In this document: positions 40,135-46,693 of the stretch, one piece after another | Layout of the letters: each line of letters opens with the position of its first letter | Numbering within the stretch: the first letter of the stretch is position 1 | Source of the DNA: a virus | DNA length: 49,438 bases | Virus record (IMG/VR): IMGVR_UViG_3300028364_000049 | Coordinates: 1-49,438 of that record | Strand: one strand, 5' to 3' | Notes under the pieces: model-generated | Told to the model about the DNA's origin: nothing | What the model saw: only the letters and a program-made list of their open reading frames with translations | The model's database searches: none | Position numbers and translations under genes: made by a program

Positions 40135-40296
40135 ATGACTATTTATTCTTTTTTTGGATTGAACGATAAAATTACAAATACCGAGGTCGCCTTGTTCTGG
40201 ACTTCCGTATTTTTAGCAACGGTATTCATAACGGGTACAATTTCACTAACGGTAGCTATCATAATGAAATTGGTAGATACATCATTATTATCATAG
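40135..40296 (+). CDS. single-helix membrane protein
   Basis: A 53-residue protein with one long hydrophobic helix (VALFWTSVFLATVFITGTIS onward to about residue 45). Unknown function. Confidence 0.5.
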   Translation: MTIYSFFGLNDKITNTEVALFWTSVFLATVFITGTISLTVAIIMKLVDTSLLS

Positions 40297-40297
40297 G

Positions 40298-40564
40298 ATG
40301 AAAACAAATAAAGATTCAGATCGTGTAAAAAATGAGTTCGAAATATATTTCGACGGCGGCTACGGATTCGGTCCAGTCGAAGATGGCCATCCGTGTACCT
40401 ACTCAATGGGGGTATGTAAATTGGAATACGATGAAAAGAAAAAAGTATTGATGGTACATTTAAGACGGCCGGGACTACTGATAGGTAAAGCTGGACGTAC
40501 CATAGACGGGCTAAAGAAGTTCCTCGAATGTGATGTCCGGATTACGGAGGTAAAGAAATTCTAA
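40298..40564 (+). CDS. KH-domain RNA-binding protein
   Basis: An 88-residue protein whose second half reads RRPGLLIGKAGRTIDGLKKF, with the GxxG loop Gly63-Lys-Ala-Gly66, and ends with a beta strand (DVRITEV). This is the KH fold of ribosomal protein S3, Era and KhpA type. The first half is acidic and aromatic. A phage KH protein may bind host or phage RNA; the target is unknown. It starts 1 nt after the previous stop. Confidence 0.72.
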   Translation: MKTNKDSDRVKNEFEIYFDGGYGFGPVEDGHPCTYSMGVCKLEYDEKKKVLMVHLRRPGLLIGKAGRTIDGLKKFLECDVRITEVKKF

Positions 40565-40577
40565 TAAAGTAAGGACA

Positions 40578-40853
40578 ATGAAAATGGATAACGGTACAAA
40601 TAAAAATAATAGCTCAATTACCAAATACCAAGGCGCAACCATACTAAGTATACCAAGCAAGAAGTACCCGGATATGGTACACATCATAAAGACAAGTAAA
40701 AAGCTGAACCGGTTCTTGAACAAAAAATACATCAGTATGGAAAAGGCCATGGTTACAATAGACCTGATCGATACCGATCGACTCATATCCACGAACAGGA
40801 TAAGAGCTACCCGTGATCTAGTGGACCTGGGATTATCGGACAATACATACTGA
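40578..40853 (+). CDS. hypothetical protein
   Basis: A 91-residue protein beginning with an Asn-rich stretch. The DNA around its start (ATAATAGCTCA) resembles the non-coding repeat at 34.75 kb. Unknown function. Confidence 0.52.
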   Translation: MKMDNGTNKNNSSITKYQGATILSIPSKKYPDMVHIIKTSKKLNRFLNKKYISMEKAMVTIDLIDTDRLISTNRIRATRDLVDLGLSDNTY

Positions 40854-40882
40854 TACATAACAATAAAATAAATTAAAATAGG

Positions 40883-41041
40883 ATGATGACACTAATAATA
40901 GTACTGTGGACTGTATTGACAATACTCATGACGATGCGAACGACGGATAAAAAAATGGGAAAGTTCGATGGAGTTATTTATATTATAATGTTCTTCTCGA
41001 TCGTATCCGTAGGCATGGTCGTGGATCTTTTCCTACTGTAG
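40883..41041 (+). CDS. two-helix membrane peptide
   Basis: A 52-residue protein with two hydrophobic helices (about 3-15 and 29-50) separated by a charged turn (RTTDKKMGKFDG). Unknown function; small holin-like topology but no other support. Confidence 0.5.
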   Translation: MMTLIIVLWTVLTILMTMRTTDKKMGKFDGVIYIIMFFSIVSVGMVVDLFLL

Positions 41042-41230
41042 GGAACATACATCTTGGCTAGATCCACGATGTAATAATATCGGGGAGGGGGGGGACTGGT
41101 TGTTTGTAACCAACAAAATAAAAATTGGAAGTGGCGTGGGTAATACCCGTTTATATGTGGGGGCTATTTTTTCACTCATCAGATCTTTTCTGTTAAATAA
41201 GTACACGGGAATGCTTTATGGTGAACCATA

Positions 41231-41315
41231 AGTCACTACACCGTCACTACACCGTCACTGTACAGTGCACTGTACCGTCACTGTACCGACACTGTACAGA
41301 TAGTACCGACAGTAC
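41231..41315 (+). repeat. degenerate 10-11 bp tandem repeat
   Basis: About seven units related to GTCACTACACC / GTCACTGTACC / GACACTGTACA. TGTACAGTGCACTGTAC in the middle is itself palindromic. Possible protein-binding array. Confidence 0.7.
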
Positions 41316-41529
41316 ATCTAGTACCTCGATACCGATTATCCCGATATGGGATTAAAATGAACTGTTATGAAAAAAGAAATGACACGGGTTCATATCCGAT
41401 ACGTTGGATGACACGTATCGGAATATTCTACCAAGTCTGACTATTGATATCGATTTATATGCATGGAGGGATGTACGGACGATTATGCGATTGAGGGAAT
41501 CATGGATTATGTATCACGGTTTGGAATAA

Positions 41530-41559
41530 AACTTTAACATATTAAATTAGTAAGGTAAT
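41530..41559 (+). repeat. internally deleted promoter repeat
   Basis: AACTTTAACATATTAAATTA-G joins directly to TAAGGTAAT, missing the 28 nt that contain the -33 to -7 region in intact copies. The deletion ends fall in TTAG present at both borders, so slippage or recombination between TTAG repeats is likely. Confidence 0.75.
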
Positions 41560-41569
41560 CGAAAATAAA

Positions 41570-41761
41570 ATGAAACTGAATCCGGAACAGGAAATATTTT
41601 TGCGGGAGGTAATATCCGTAGTGAGGGTCAAGAACTTCAAGGAACAAATTCTTGAAATATTAAACACCGGGGAATATAACTCACAACAAAAAAAGTGGAT
41701 AAACGCATGTAAGGTCGTTTGGTATAAAAAATTGAACCGTAAAATAACGGAATCACAATGA
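41570..41761 (+). CDS. GxY/LN-family small protein, tandem copy 1
   Basis: A 63-residue protein: MKLNPEQEIFL, IVEILNTGEY-like core (ILEILNTGEYNSQQKKWINA), then KVVWYKKLNRKITES. Nearly the same as the next copy at both ends, divergent in the middle. Overlaps the next gene by 4 nt. Unknown function. Confidence 0.68.
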   Translation: MKLNPEQEIFLREVISVVRVKNFKEQILEILNTGEYNSQQKKWINACKVVWYKKLNRKITESQ

Positions 41762-41949
41762 AACTGAATCCGGAACAAAGAATATTTTTGGTGAAAATAA
41801 AAAACGAAGTAAGTTACTTCCTAGGGCAGCACAGGATTACACATATTCTGCAGACCGGGGAATATAGTGTTTCCGATGCTTTATGGATAAACTCATGTAA
41901 GGTCGATTGGTATAAAAAATTGAACTGTAAAATAACGAAATCAGAATGA
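41758..41949 (+). CDS. GxY/LN-family small protein, tandem copy 2
   Basis: A 63-residue protein: MKLNPEQRIFLVKI, ILQTGEYSVSDALWINSCK, VDWYKKLNCKITKSE. The DNA at the start and end matches copy 1, showing recent duplication with diversification of the central part. Confidence 0.68.
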   Translation: MKLNPEQRIFLVKIKNEVSYFLGQHRITHILQTGEYSVSDALWINSCKVDWYKKLNCKITKSE

Positions 41950-42155
41950 AACTAACAAGGGAACAAAGAATATTTTTGGAGAAAATACAGCATGTAGTAC
42001 AGAACGAGTACGCACCGGTCCTCCGGGAAATTTTGTACACAGGGGAATATAACCATGAGCAGGCTGAATGGATAAACACATACGGAGAAATTTGGAGACA
42101 CGATCTACAGGCTTGGGATAATCCACCCGATCTATCGAATTCTAGGATTACTTAA
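41946..42155 (+). CDS. GxY/LN-family small protein, tandem copy 3
   Basis: A 69-residue protein: MKLTREQRIFLEKIQHVV, ILYTGEYNHEQAEWINTYGE and a different C-terminal tail. Overlaps copy 2 by 4 nt and is followed by a promoter repeat. Confidence 0.66.
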   Translation: MKLTREQRIFLEKIQHVVQNEYAPVLREILYTGEYNHEQAEWINTYGEIWRHDLQAWDNPPDLSNSRIT

Positions 42156-42210
42156 ACTTTAACATATTAAATTAGGAATTCTAGTATATTAGTACCTTAG
42201 TAGGATTAAT
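42155..42210 (+). promoter_or_regulatory. promoter repeat (TTAGG ... TACCTTAG)
   Basis: AACTTTAACATATTAAATTA-GG with TACCTTAG at 42193-42200 and the leader AATAATTATG. Confidence 0.7.
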
Positions 42211-42214
42211 AATT

Positions 42215-42448
42215 ATGGAAGTAAAAAAATCCCCGTATACGAAATCGACAAAAAAATAGATATGGCATTGGCACTACTACAACACCTAACCCGGACAGCT
42301 CCAGTCCGTCCAGAAATTGATCGTAAATCCATAACCGATAAAATCCATACTATCCCTCGAACAAGTGTTACTGAACGAACTACAAAAACATTACATTGTT
42401 GAGTTGGAGAAGTTACAGGCTGTACCGCGTTCCGGGAGGTGGGACTAG
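42215..42448 (+). pseudogene. GxY/LN-family-like gene broken by two frameshifts
   Basis: From ATG 42215 the frame closes after 14 codons at 42257-42259. The protein can be followed through two other frames: IPVYEIDKKIDMALALLQHL, then (after a second shift near 42340-42355) LSLEQVLLNELQKHYIVELE and a stop at 42446-42448. The first shift is at A7/T/C4 (around 42221-42232). The SLEQ and LNELQKHY pieces resemble the small helical family. It has its own promoter. Confidence 0.6.
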
Positions 42449-42478
42449 ATAAGTTTTTTAATATTAAATAAATACAAT

Positions 42479-42820
42479 ATGACGAACCCATGGATTCACA
42501 CGGTCGATGATGACATTAAAAAACTATTGAATGTACTCGACAGTATAATACGTCGCGACACTCGCTACATCCGCGGGCTGCATTCATCAAATTCGGCCGT
42601 ACGGAAATCGAACTCCGATTTTATCCATATGATTCTGAAAAGGGAAGTATATAGTTCAACTGAACGTGAATCCCTGAATCAGTTGAGGCTTGAATACTAC
42701 CACGAATTGCAACGCGTTTACGTAAACGCGTATGTGTTTACAGTAGCTGGAAAAAAACCCATGACCTATGATTGTGAATATAACCCACGATTACCATATG
42801 GATATTACGATGATTATTAG
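42479..42820 (+). CDS. GxY/LN-family protein with C-terminal extension
   Basis: A 113-residue protein: IHMILKREVYSSTERESLNQ then LRLEYYHELQ is the family core, followed by a 30-residue extension ending PYGYYDDY. Unknown function. Confidence 0.58.
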   Translation: MTNPWIHTVDDDIKKLLNVLDSIIRRDTRYIRGLHSSNSAVRKSNSDFIHMILKREVYSSTERESLNQLRLEYYHELQRVYVNAYVFTVAGKKPMTYDCEYNPRLPYGYYDDY

Positions 42821-42931
42821 ATGGATATGGAAATAATAAGATATATAATAAACGGTATCGGGATATATATCCTCGTAATGTGGGTAATCGAAATAGTAAA
42901 ATGGTGTATACGAAGGTTTCGCCGGTATTAA
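42821..42931 (+). CDS. single-helix membrane peptide
   Basis: A 36-residue ORF with a hydrophobic helix (YIINGIGIYILVMWVIEIVK) and an Arg-rich end. It abuts the previous stop. Confidence 0.45.
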   Translation: MDMEIIRYIINGIGIYILVMWVIEIVKWCIRRFRRY

Positions 42932-42949
42932 TTTAATAAAACAGAAATA

Positions 42950-43051
42950 ATGGATTGGAACGTATTCATCTGTATTCTTTTGAACTTTTTTTGTGGATGT
43001 ATATTGGGGTTCACATTGGGATATGCATATCGTGATGGTAAAAATGGATAA
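42950..43051 (+). CDS. single-helix membrane peptide
   Basis: A 33-residue ORF (FICILLNFFCGCILGFTLGY then AYRDGKNG), a pattern common among tiny phage membrane proteins. Overlaps the next start by 8 nt. Confidence 0.48.
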   Translation: MDWNVFICILLNFFCGCILGFTLGYAYRDGKNG

Positions 43052-43253
43052 CATAAAAAATTTAACGGATAAACAACGAAAGTATCTGAAAGCGGTCGCA
43101 TCCAATACGGGAACGGCCGGTGACAAGTTTTATTTGATGGGTAGGATCCATACGATAATCACATCCGGATACTACGATGGTAACGATTCCGAATGGTTGA
43201 ACCACCATCGGGATCACTTATCCAAGGGAACTGTATATGAGCAAAAAAGATAA
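43044..43253 (+). CDS. GxY/LN-family small protein
   Basis: A 69-residue protein from ATG 43044: NLTDKQRKYLKAVASN, IHTIITSGYYDGNDSEWLNH, HRDHLSKG. The SGYY-x(5)-WLNHHRDH core is a good match to the family. Confidence 0.62.
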   Translation: MDNIKNLTDKQRKYLKAVASNTGTAGDKFYLMGRIHTIITSGYYDGNDSEWLNHHRDHLSKGTVYEQKR

Positions 43254-43278
43254 TAATAAATTGTAACAGGGAATAATT

Positions 43279-43389
43279 ATGGAAGAAACATTTTTCAATC
43301 TGATTCAGGTCGGATTCGTAGTATTAAGTATCTTGGGCATTTCTATTATGGGCCATCCTGCTGGTACTATTATCGTTCCCGCGGGATAA
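43279..43389 (+). CDS. small membrane peptide
   Basis: A 36-residue hydrophobic ORF (VGFVVLSILGISIMGHPAGT), one transmembrane segment. Unknown. Confidence 0.42.
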   Translation: MEETFFNLIQVGFVVLSILGISIMGHPAGTIIVPAG

Positions 43390-43398
43390 TAAAAACCA

Positions 43399-43563
43399 AT
43401 GGAAGGACAATACGTTATCATAGATCTACGTACAATGGATCACATGAAGGATTTCGATGGTAACATCAAGTACTACGATACCGAGGATGCAGCTGTATAT
43501 GTATGCGGAATGTACGAGATGACGGATGTATGGATTCTACGGTTGATCCACAACATAGTATAA
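43399..43563 (+). CDS. small hypothetical protein
   Basis: A 54-residue protein (QYVIIDLRTMDHMKDFDGNI ... EDAAVYVCGMYEMTDVWIL) that looks like a compact alpha/beta unit, 9 nt after the previous stop. Confidence 0.5.
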   Translation: MEGQYVIIDLRTMDHMKDFDGNIKYYDTEDAAVYVCGMYEMTDVWILRLIHNIV

Positions 43564-43580
43564 CTAATTAATAATTAATA

Positions 43581-43844
43581 ATGGATAAAGAAAAAAGAGA
43601 TAAAATATTACGTGATGAGATCCGAGCAGTCAAGGAACTCGGCGAAAATTTAGGGTACGGACATCTTATGAGTATAGCATCCTCGTTATGGACAGAAGCT
43701 TTGAAGGAAAAGGGATACCCGACCGAAGGTGTTTTCGTCCCCACATGTCTGTCGTTCATCAAGGAACGCCACCGGGAGATGACTATTCGTAAATCGGAAC
43801 ACTATGGTTTAATATTAAGGAACTCGAAAATCGATGAAATATAA
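43581..43844 (+). CDS. conserved small phage protein
   Basis: An 87-residue helical protein with GYGHLMSIASSLWTEALKEK and GVFVPTCLSFIKER, blocks I associate with Bacteroidota-phage small proteins. Overlaps the next gene by 11 nt. Unknown function. Confidence 0.55.
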   Translation: MDKEKRDKILRDEIRAVKELGENLGYGHLMSIASSLWTEALKEKGYPTEGVFVPTCLSFIKERHREMTIRKSEHYGLILRNSKIDEI

Positions 43845-44121
43845 ATTACCGGTGGATTACGATAAGTTAGCCCAATGGCAGCGAAGGGAGGTACGTGAAC
43901 AGTACATCGTGGAACAGTCGGGGGAATGTCTGTACTGTGGAAATCCGTTGGAATCCGGTCCCAAGGAAGATGTACTATCGTTGCCTATAGATCTAAGATT
44001 GTTCCCACCGTTCTTCTTAAAGAACCCCATCCACCTACAACACTGTCATAGTAGTGGAATGACCGAGGGCGCAGTCCACGCGTACTGTAACGCTGTTCTA
44101 TGGCAGTACCACAACAGATGA
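43834..44121 (+). CDS. HNH/endonuclease VII-like protein
   Basis: A 95-residue protein. CLYCGNPLE gives the first zinc pair, PIHLQHCHSSGMTEGAVHAY resembles the HxHxTGxxxGxxC core of phage HNH nucleases, and YCNAVLWQY follows. The usual HHDH is HLQHCH here, so catalytic competence is uncertain. Last gene before a promoter region. Confidence 0.68.
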   Translation: MKYKLPVDYDKLAQWQRREVREQYIVEQSGECLYCGNPLESGPKEDVLSLPIDLRLFPPFFLKNPIHLQHCHSSGMTEGAVHAYCNAVLWQYHNR

Positions 44122-44163
44122 TAATATCGAACTATCAACGAAAAAGGCGGGTACAAAAAAAAT

Positions 44164-44179
44164 TTCTTGTTAACAAGAA
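44164..44179. repeat. 16-bp perfect palindrome
   Basis: TTCTTGTTAACAAGAA, a perfect palindrome in the 185-nt gap after the HNH-like gene; possible operator. Confidence 0.6.
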
Positions 44180-44256
44180 CAATAAAGTTAATGGATAAGA
44201 TCGATACACCGTTACACTCCTTATATAATCAAATAATAGATTTTAACATAATTCAC

Positions 44257-44287
44257 TTGGATATGTAGAATATTTTTTGTATCTTAG
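44257..44287 (+). promoter_or_regulatory. promoter (TTGG-N19-TATCTTAG)
   Basis: TTGG 44257-44260 and TATCTTAG 44280-44287 with upstream TTTTAACATAA, about 20 nt before ATG 44307. Confidence 0.7.
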
Positions 44288-44306
44288 TGGGGTAAAATGA
44301 AATATA

Positions 44307-44573
44307 ATGGATAACAGAATTCACCGGCCACATAAATTGAACTATGGACAGATCGATCTATTACTGTCGTTCGATCTGGAATCCGATTTCACGATAAATG
44401 TAATGACTACCGCACAAGTACAGCTCGTGGATATAATAATTACGGAAGCGAACTTATACCATGGTGGTGAGTATTGGATAAGTGATAATGAAAAAATGGT
44501 ACTGAACATCATACGTGACAAGTATATAAAGTGGATAGAATCCAATAACGTTTTGGATATGATAGATTTTTAA
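44307..44573 (+). CDS. GxY/LN-family small protein
   Basis: An 88-residue protein: LNYGQIDLLLSFDLES, IIITEANLYHGGEYWISDNE then LNIIRDKYIKWIE. GGEYWISDNE followed by LNIIRDKY is one of the clearest statements of the family core. Last gene of ordinary phage organisation before the cassette array. Confidence 0.65.
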   Translation: MDNRIHRPHKLNYGQIDLLLSFDLESDFTINVMTTAQVQLVDIIITEANLYHGGEYWISDNEKMVLNIIRDKYIKWIESNNVLDMIDF

Positions 44574-44592
44574 CGATTAAACAAAAGAAAGA

Positions 44593-44883
44593 ATGACAGA
44601 TTTTATTACAGTACAAAAATGGTATGCTGAAAAATGTGACAAAACAGTAGATGAACTTGATGATTACGATAATCATATATGTAAAGTGTCGCATGAATAT
44701 ACAACAGTGATAAATAGGTTTAATAAATTTGAAAATAAACTGGAAACACCTTATTTAGATGAAATGATAAATGAATTAGACGGTTATATTGGAAGTAGCG
44801 ACAATTATTTATCAAAAAAAGCAAATGAAAAACTAGCCGAATTAAAAGCGATAAAAAAAGCAATTATTGTTATACAGTGTTAA
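44593..44883 (+). CDS. hypothetical helical protein, first gene of the cassette array
   Basis: A 96-residue acidic helical protein (TTVINRFNKFENKLETPYLD; KKANEKLAELKAIKKAI). It is followed immediately by the first attC-like palindrome. Unknown function. Confidence 0.6.
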   Translation: MTDFITVQKWYAEKCDKTVDELDDYDNHICKVSHEYTTVINRFNKFENKLETPYLDEMINELDGYIGSSDNYLSKKANEKLAELKAIKKAIIVIQC

Positions 44884-45012
44884 CTAATGGCACGGTGAAT
44901 GGCAAAATAGATTTGTGCCAATGAAATATGTTCACGAATTGCAGAATTTATTTTTTGCGGTTACAAGTACTGAACTTGAAATTAAACAAGATGTTAGTGC
45001 TTGTAGTTAACG
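44879..45012 (+). repeat. attC-like site A
   Basis: Left end GTTAACTAATGGCAC overlaps the preceding stop codon; right end GTGCTTGTAGTTAACG. The outer TTAACTA/TAGTTAA boxes are complementary. The 90-nt interior includes a possible 29-codon ORF (44921-45010). Weaker internal pairing than sites C, I and K. Confidence 0.5.
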
Positions 45013-45044
45013 AATAGTAATAAGAACAGTAAAAAATACGGATT

Positions 45045-45281
45045 ATGATACACGAACTTAAAATTAAAAATGAATACTTATTGGCAGTGATTGACGGTAG
45101 CAAAACCTTTGAATTACGAAAGGATGACCGAGATTATAAAGTAGGAGACTATTTACACTTGCAAGGATATCACAATGGTAAATATAACCACCTTGAGACT
45201 GTTAAGGAAATAACCTACATATACAGAGGTGGTGAATATGGGCTCGAAAAAGGTTTTGCGATATTAGGACTTAAAATGTAG
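45045..45281 (+). CDS. DUF3850/ASCH-PUA-like protein
   Basis: A 78-residue protein: IHELKIKNEYLLAVIDGSKT, FELRKDDRDYKVGDYLHLQG and a terminal YGLEKGFAILGL. This is the DUF3850 type of the ASCH/PUA-like fold, thought to bind RNA or modified bases. Common in phages and mobile elements. Here it is a cassette gene. Confidence 0.8.
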   Translation: MIHELKIKNEYLLAVIDGSKTFELRKDDRDYKVGDYLHLQGYHNGKYNHLETVKEITYIYRGGEYGLEKGFAILGLKM

Positions 45282-45302
45282 TATTATTTATTGATTTTAT
45301 TA

Positions 45303-45377
45303 CGTGTTAGCATTAGTTAAACTTTAACATTTTATATTAGGAATTGTAAAATACAATTCATACTTTAGTAGGGTAAT
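45303..45377 (+). promoter_or_regulatory. half attC-like site fused to a phage promoter repeat
   Basis: CGTGTTAGCATTAGTTAAAC (right end of an attC-like site, also present at 45696-45715 apart from one base) runs into AACTTTAACATTTTATATTA-GG and TACTTTAG (45361-45368). A cassette junction has thus been joined to a promoter of the phage's own family. Confidence 0.65.
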
Positions 45378-45396
45378 AAGAAAAGATATAGAAATT

Positions 45397-45612
45397 ATGA
45401 TTAACGAAAAAACTTTATTAGAAACCGAAATTCAGCCATCTCTTTTAGGTGATGTTAGCATTAGTGCTTTAACGGAAATACTTAAAAGCGATTCAGTTTA
45501 TAGACTGCTTAGATATGGTGTTAAATCGCCATCAGGTAGTGGAATGGATGATTGTGAAGATGATTGTTATTATGAGCTATATAATCTTGTTTGTGAACTT
45601 CGCAAGCATTGA
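45397..45612 (+). CDS. hypothetical cassette protein
   Basis: A 71-residue acidic protein (LSDSVYRLLRYGV-like middle; CEDDCYYELYNLVCELRKH end) with the leader GATATAGAAATTATG from the phage promoter. Its TGA is part of the next attC-like site. Unknown function. Confidence 0.55.
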   Translation: MINEKTLLETEIQPSLLGDVSISALTEILKSDSVYRLLRYGVKSPSGSGMDDCEDDCYYELYNLVCELRKH

Positions 45613-45706
45613 TGCTAACGCATTGTGTATGGCAAGTAGCCGAAGCACTAAGATTGAATTAAAAACTGAATATTAATAGGCTATTTGCTATACACGTTGT
45701 TAGCAT
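45612..45706 (+). repeat. attC-like site C
   Basis: TGCTAAC + GCATT + GTGTATGGCAAGTAGCC on the left; on the right, GGCTATTTGCTATACAC + GTT + GTTAGCA. End boxes are perfectly complementary, inner arms match at 15 of 17 with both mismatches G-T, and the unpaired spacer differs in length (5 vs 3). Central loop about 37 nt. One of the best examples. Confidence 0.75.
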
Positions 45707-45724
45707 TAGTTAAACTTAACAAAA

Positions 45725-45961
45725 ATGGAAAACACAAAAGGATTAGCGACAGGTGACTTAGACTGCCAAGGAAATAAAATTTATTATGAAACAAGTAAAT
45801 TAAAATTACCTGACGGAACGATTGGTAAAATAATGTTTGATACAGGTCAATTAGCTGCCTACTTTGCTAAGTGGGAAGATGGAGGCTATATAGTAGAAAC
45901 TGATGGTATAAATAATCACAAATCATTTTATTTACGTGAATGTGAGGTTGTCACTAATTAA
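45725..45961 (+). CDS. hypothetical cassette protein
   Basis: A 78-residue strand-rich protein (TGDLDCQGNKIYYETSKLKL; DTGQLAAYFAKWEDGGYIVE). Bounded by attC-like sites on both sides. Unknown function. Confidence 0.55.
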   Translation: MENTKGLATGDLDCQGNKIYYETSKLKLPDGTIGKIMFDTGQLAAYFAKWEDGGYIVETDGINNHKSFYLRECEVVTN

Positions 45962-46050
45962 TGCTAACGGCAAAGTATATGGTTAGTGCACCTACCACAA
46001 ACTTTAAATTAAGCACCGACCTTCATTGGCGCATTAACTATATACAGTGC
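45961..46050 (+). repeat. attC-like site D (right box missing)
   Basis: TGCTAAC then GTATATGGTTAGTGC on the left; GCATTAACTATATAC on the right pairs with it (mismatches G-T). The expected GTTAGCA box is absent after the right arm, where TATATACTGAGCGG appears instead. Confidence 0.6.
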
Positions 46051-46089
46051 TATATACTGAGCGGATTAATTAACTAAAATTTTAATAAA

Positions 46090-46380
46090 ATGACAAAGCA
46101 AGAATTTAAGAACGAGTATTTAAAAAACGCTTTCTTTTGGGTAAATGAAGAAAACCATATTAAAATACAAGAAATAATGCAAGAGTTTGGCGTTAGATGT
46201 GTTACTGGAAGTGGATTTATAAAATGGCACGAAGGTTTCAAAAACCTATGTACGTTTCCGCCAAACGGTTTTACAGGACACGACTTTTACCAAAAAGTAG
46301 ATATGTGGATTCCAGATGCAAGATATGGTGAACCTAAAAATATAGAGCGTTTTTATAAAGATTATGAAGCACTATCGTAG
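46090..46380 (+). CDS. hypothetical cassette protein
   Basis: A 96-residue protein (FKNEYLKNAFFWVNEENHIK ... HEGFKNLCTFPPNGFTGHDF) rich in aromatic residues. Unknown family. TAG stop followed by CATTGTATATAACGG, the left end of the next site. Confidence 0.58.
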   Translation: MTKQEFKNEYLKNAFFWVNEENHIKIQEIMQEFGVRCVTGSGFIKWHEGFKNLCTFPPNGFTGHDFYQKVDMWIPDARYGEPKNIERFYKDYEALS

Positions 46381-46386
46381 CATTGT

Positions 46387-46478
46387 ATATAACGGTTGAG
46401 GATAAGAACAGTTGCCTTGTAAATACTACTCAATTAATCAGAAATGCTGATGGCAATTGCTTTTAGCCTTTGTTATAA
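46387..46478 (+). repeat. attC-like site E
   Basis: ATATAAC + GGTTG + AGGATAAGAACAGTTGCC on the left; GGCAATTGCTTTTAGCCT + TT + GTTATAA on the right. Six of seven end-box bases pair and the spacer is again 5 vs 2. Confidence 0.7.
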
Positions 46479-46490
46479 AACGTTTTTATT

Positions 46491-46661
46491 ATGGAACTTA
46501 CAGACAGAGAATTAGCCCTAAGATGGTGGAATAGAAAATCCATTCAAGAAAGTACTGAACTTGCAAAACAAGCAAAATTTCCAGTGGAAAATAGAGATTA
46601 TAATACATTGACAGGTAATGAAGTTGAATGGATTTGGCGTAACCAACCGTACAACTCTTAA
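46491..46661 (+). CDS. small cassette protein
   Basis: A 56-residue protein (MELTDRELALRWWNRKSIQE ... NEVEWIWRNQPYN). Amphipathic helices with several Trp. Unknown function. Follows site E by 12 nt. Confidence 0.55.
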   Translation: MELTDRELALRWWNRKSIQESTELAKQAKFPVENRDYNTLTGNEVEWIWRNQPYNS

Positions 46662-46664
46662 ATG

Positions 46665-46693
46665 TTTTATAACGCTGAGTATAAGAAGCGTTG
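46665..46693 (+). repeat. truncated attC-like site F
   Basis: TTTTATAACGCTGAGTATAA has the usual left end, but the element is cut short: AACGCT/AGCGTT forms a small hairpin and coding sequence of another gene begins at once. Confidence 0.5.

Larger units (their letters stand above)
41042..41569. other. 0.53-kb non-coding region with short tandem repeats
   Basis: No credible gene. Contains a G4AG8 tract (41082-41095), a CGTGGGTAATACCCG hairpin, the palindrome TTATGGTGAACCATAA (41216-41231), degenerate 10-11 bp tandem repeats of CACTGTACCGT type (41231-41315), an 8-bp inverted repeat CCGATACG/CGTATCGG (41397-41421) and a truncated promoter repeat (41530-41559). Confidence 0.6.

Noticed and set aside
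41380-41425. tRNA-like T-arm (GGGTTCATATCC)
   Set aside because: No matching acceptor stem, anticodon arm or D-arm could be built around it; it is better explained as part of the inverted repeat CCGATACG/CGTATCGG.
44921-45010. 29-codon ORF inside attC-like site A
   Set aside because: It ends within the right arm of the palindrome and has no family features; more likely part of the site's loop.
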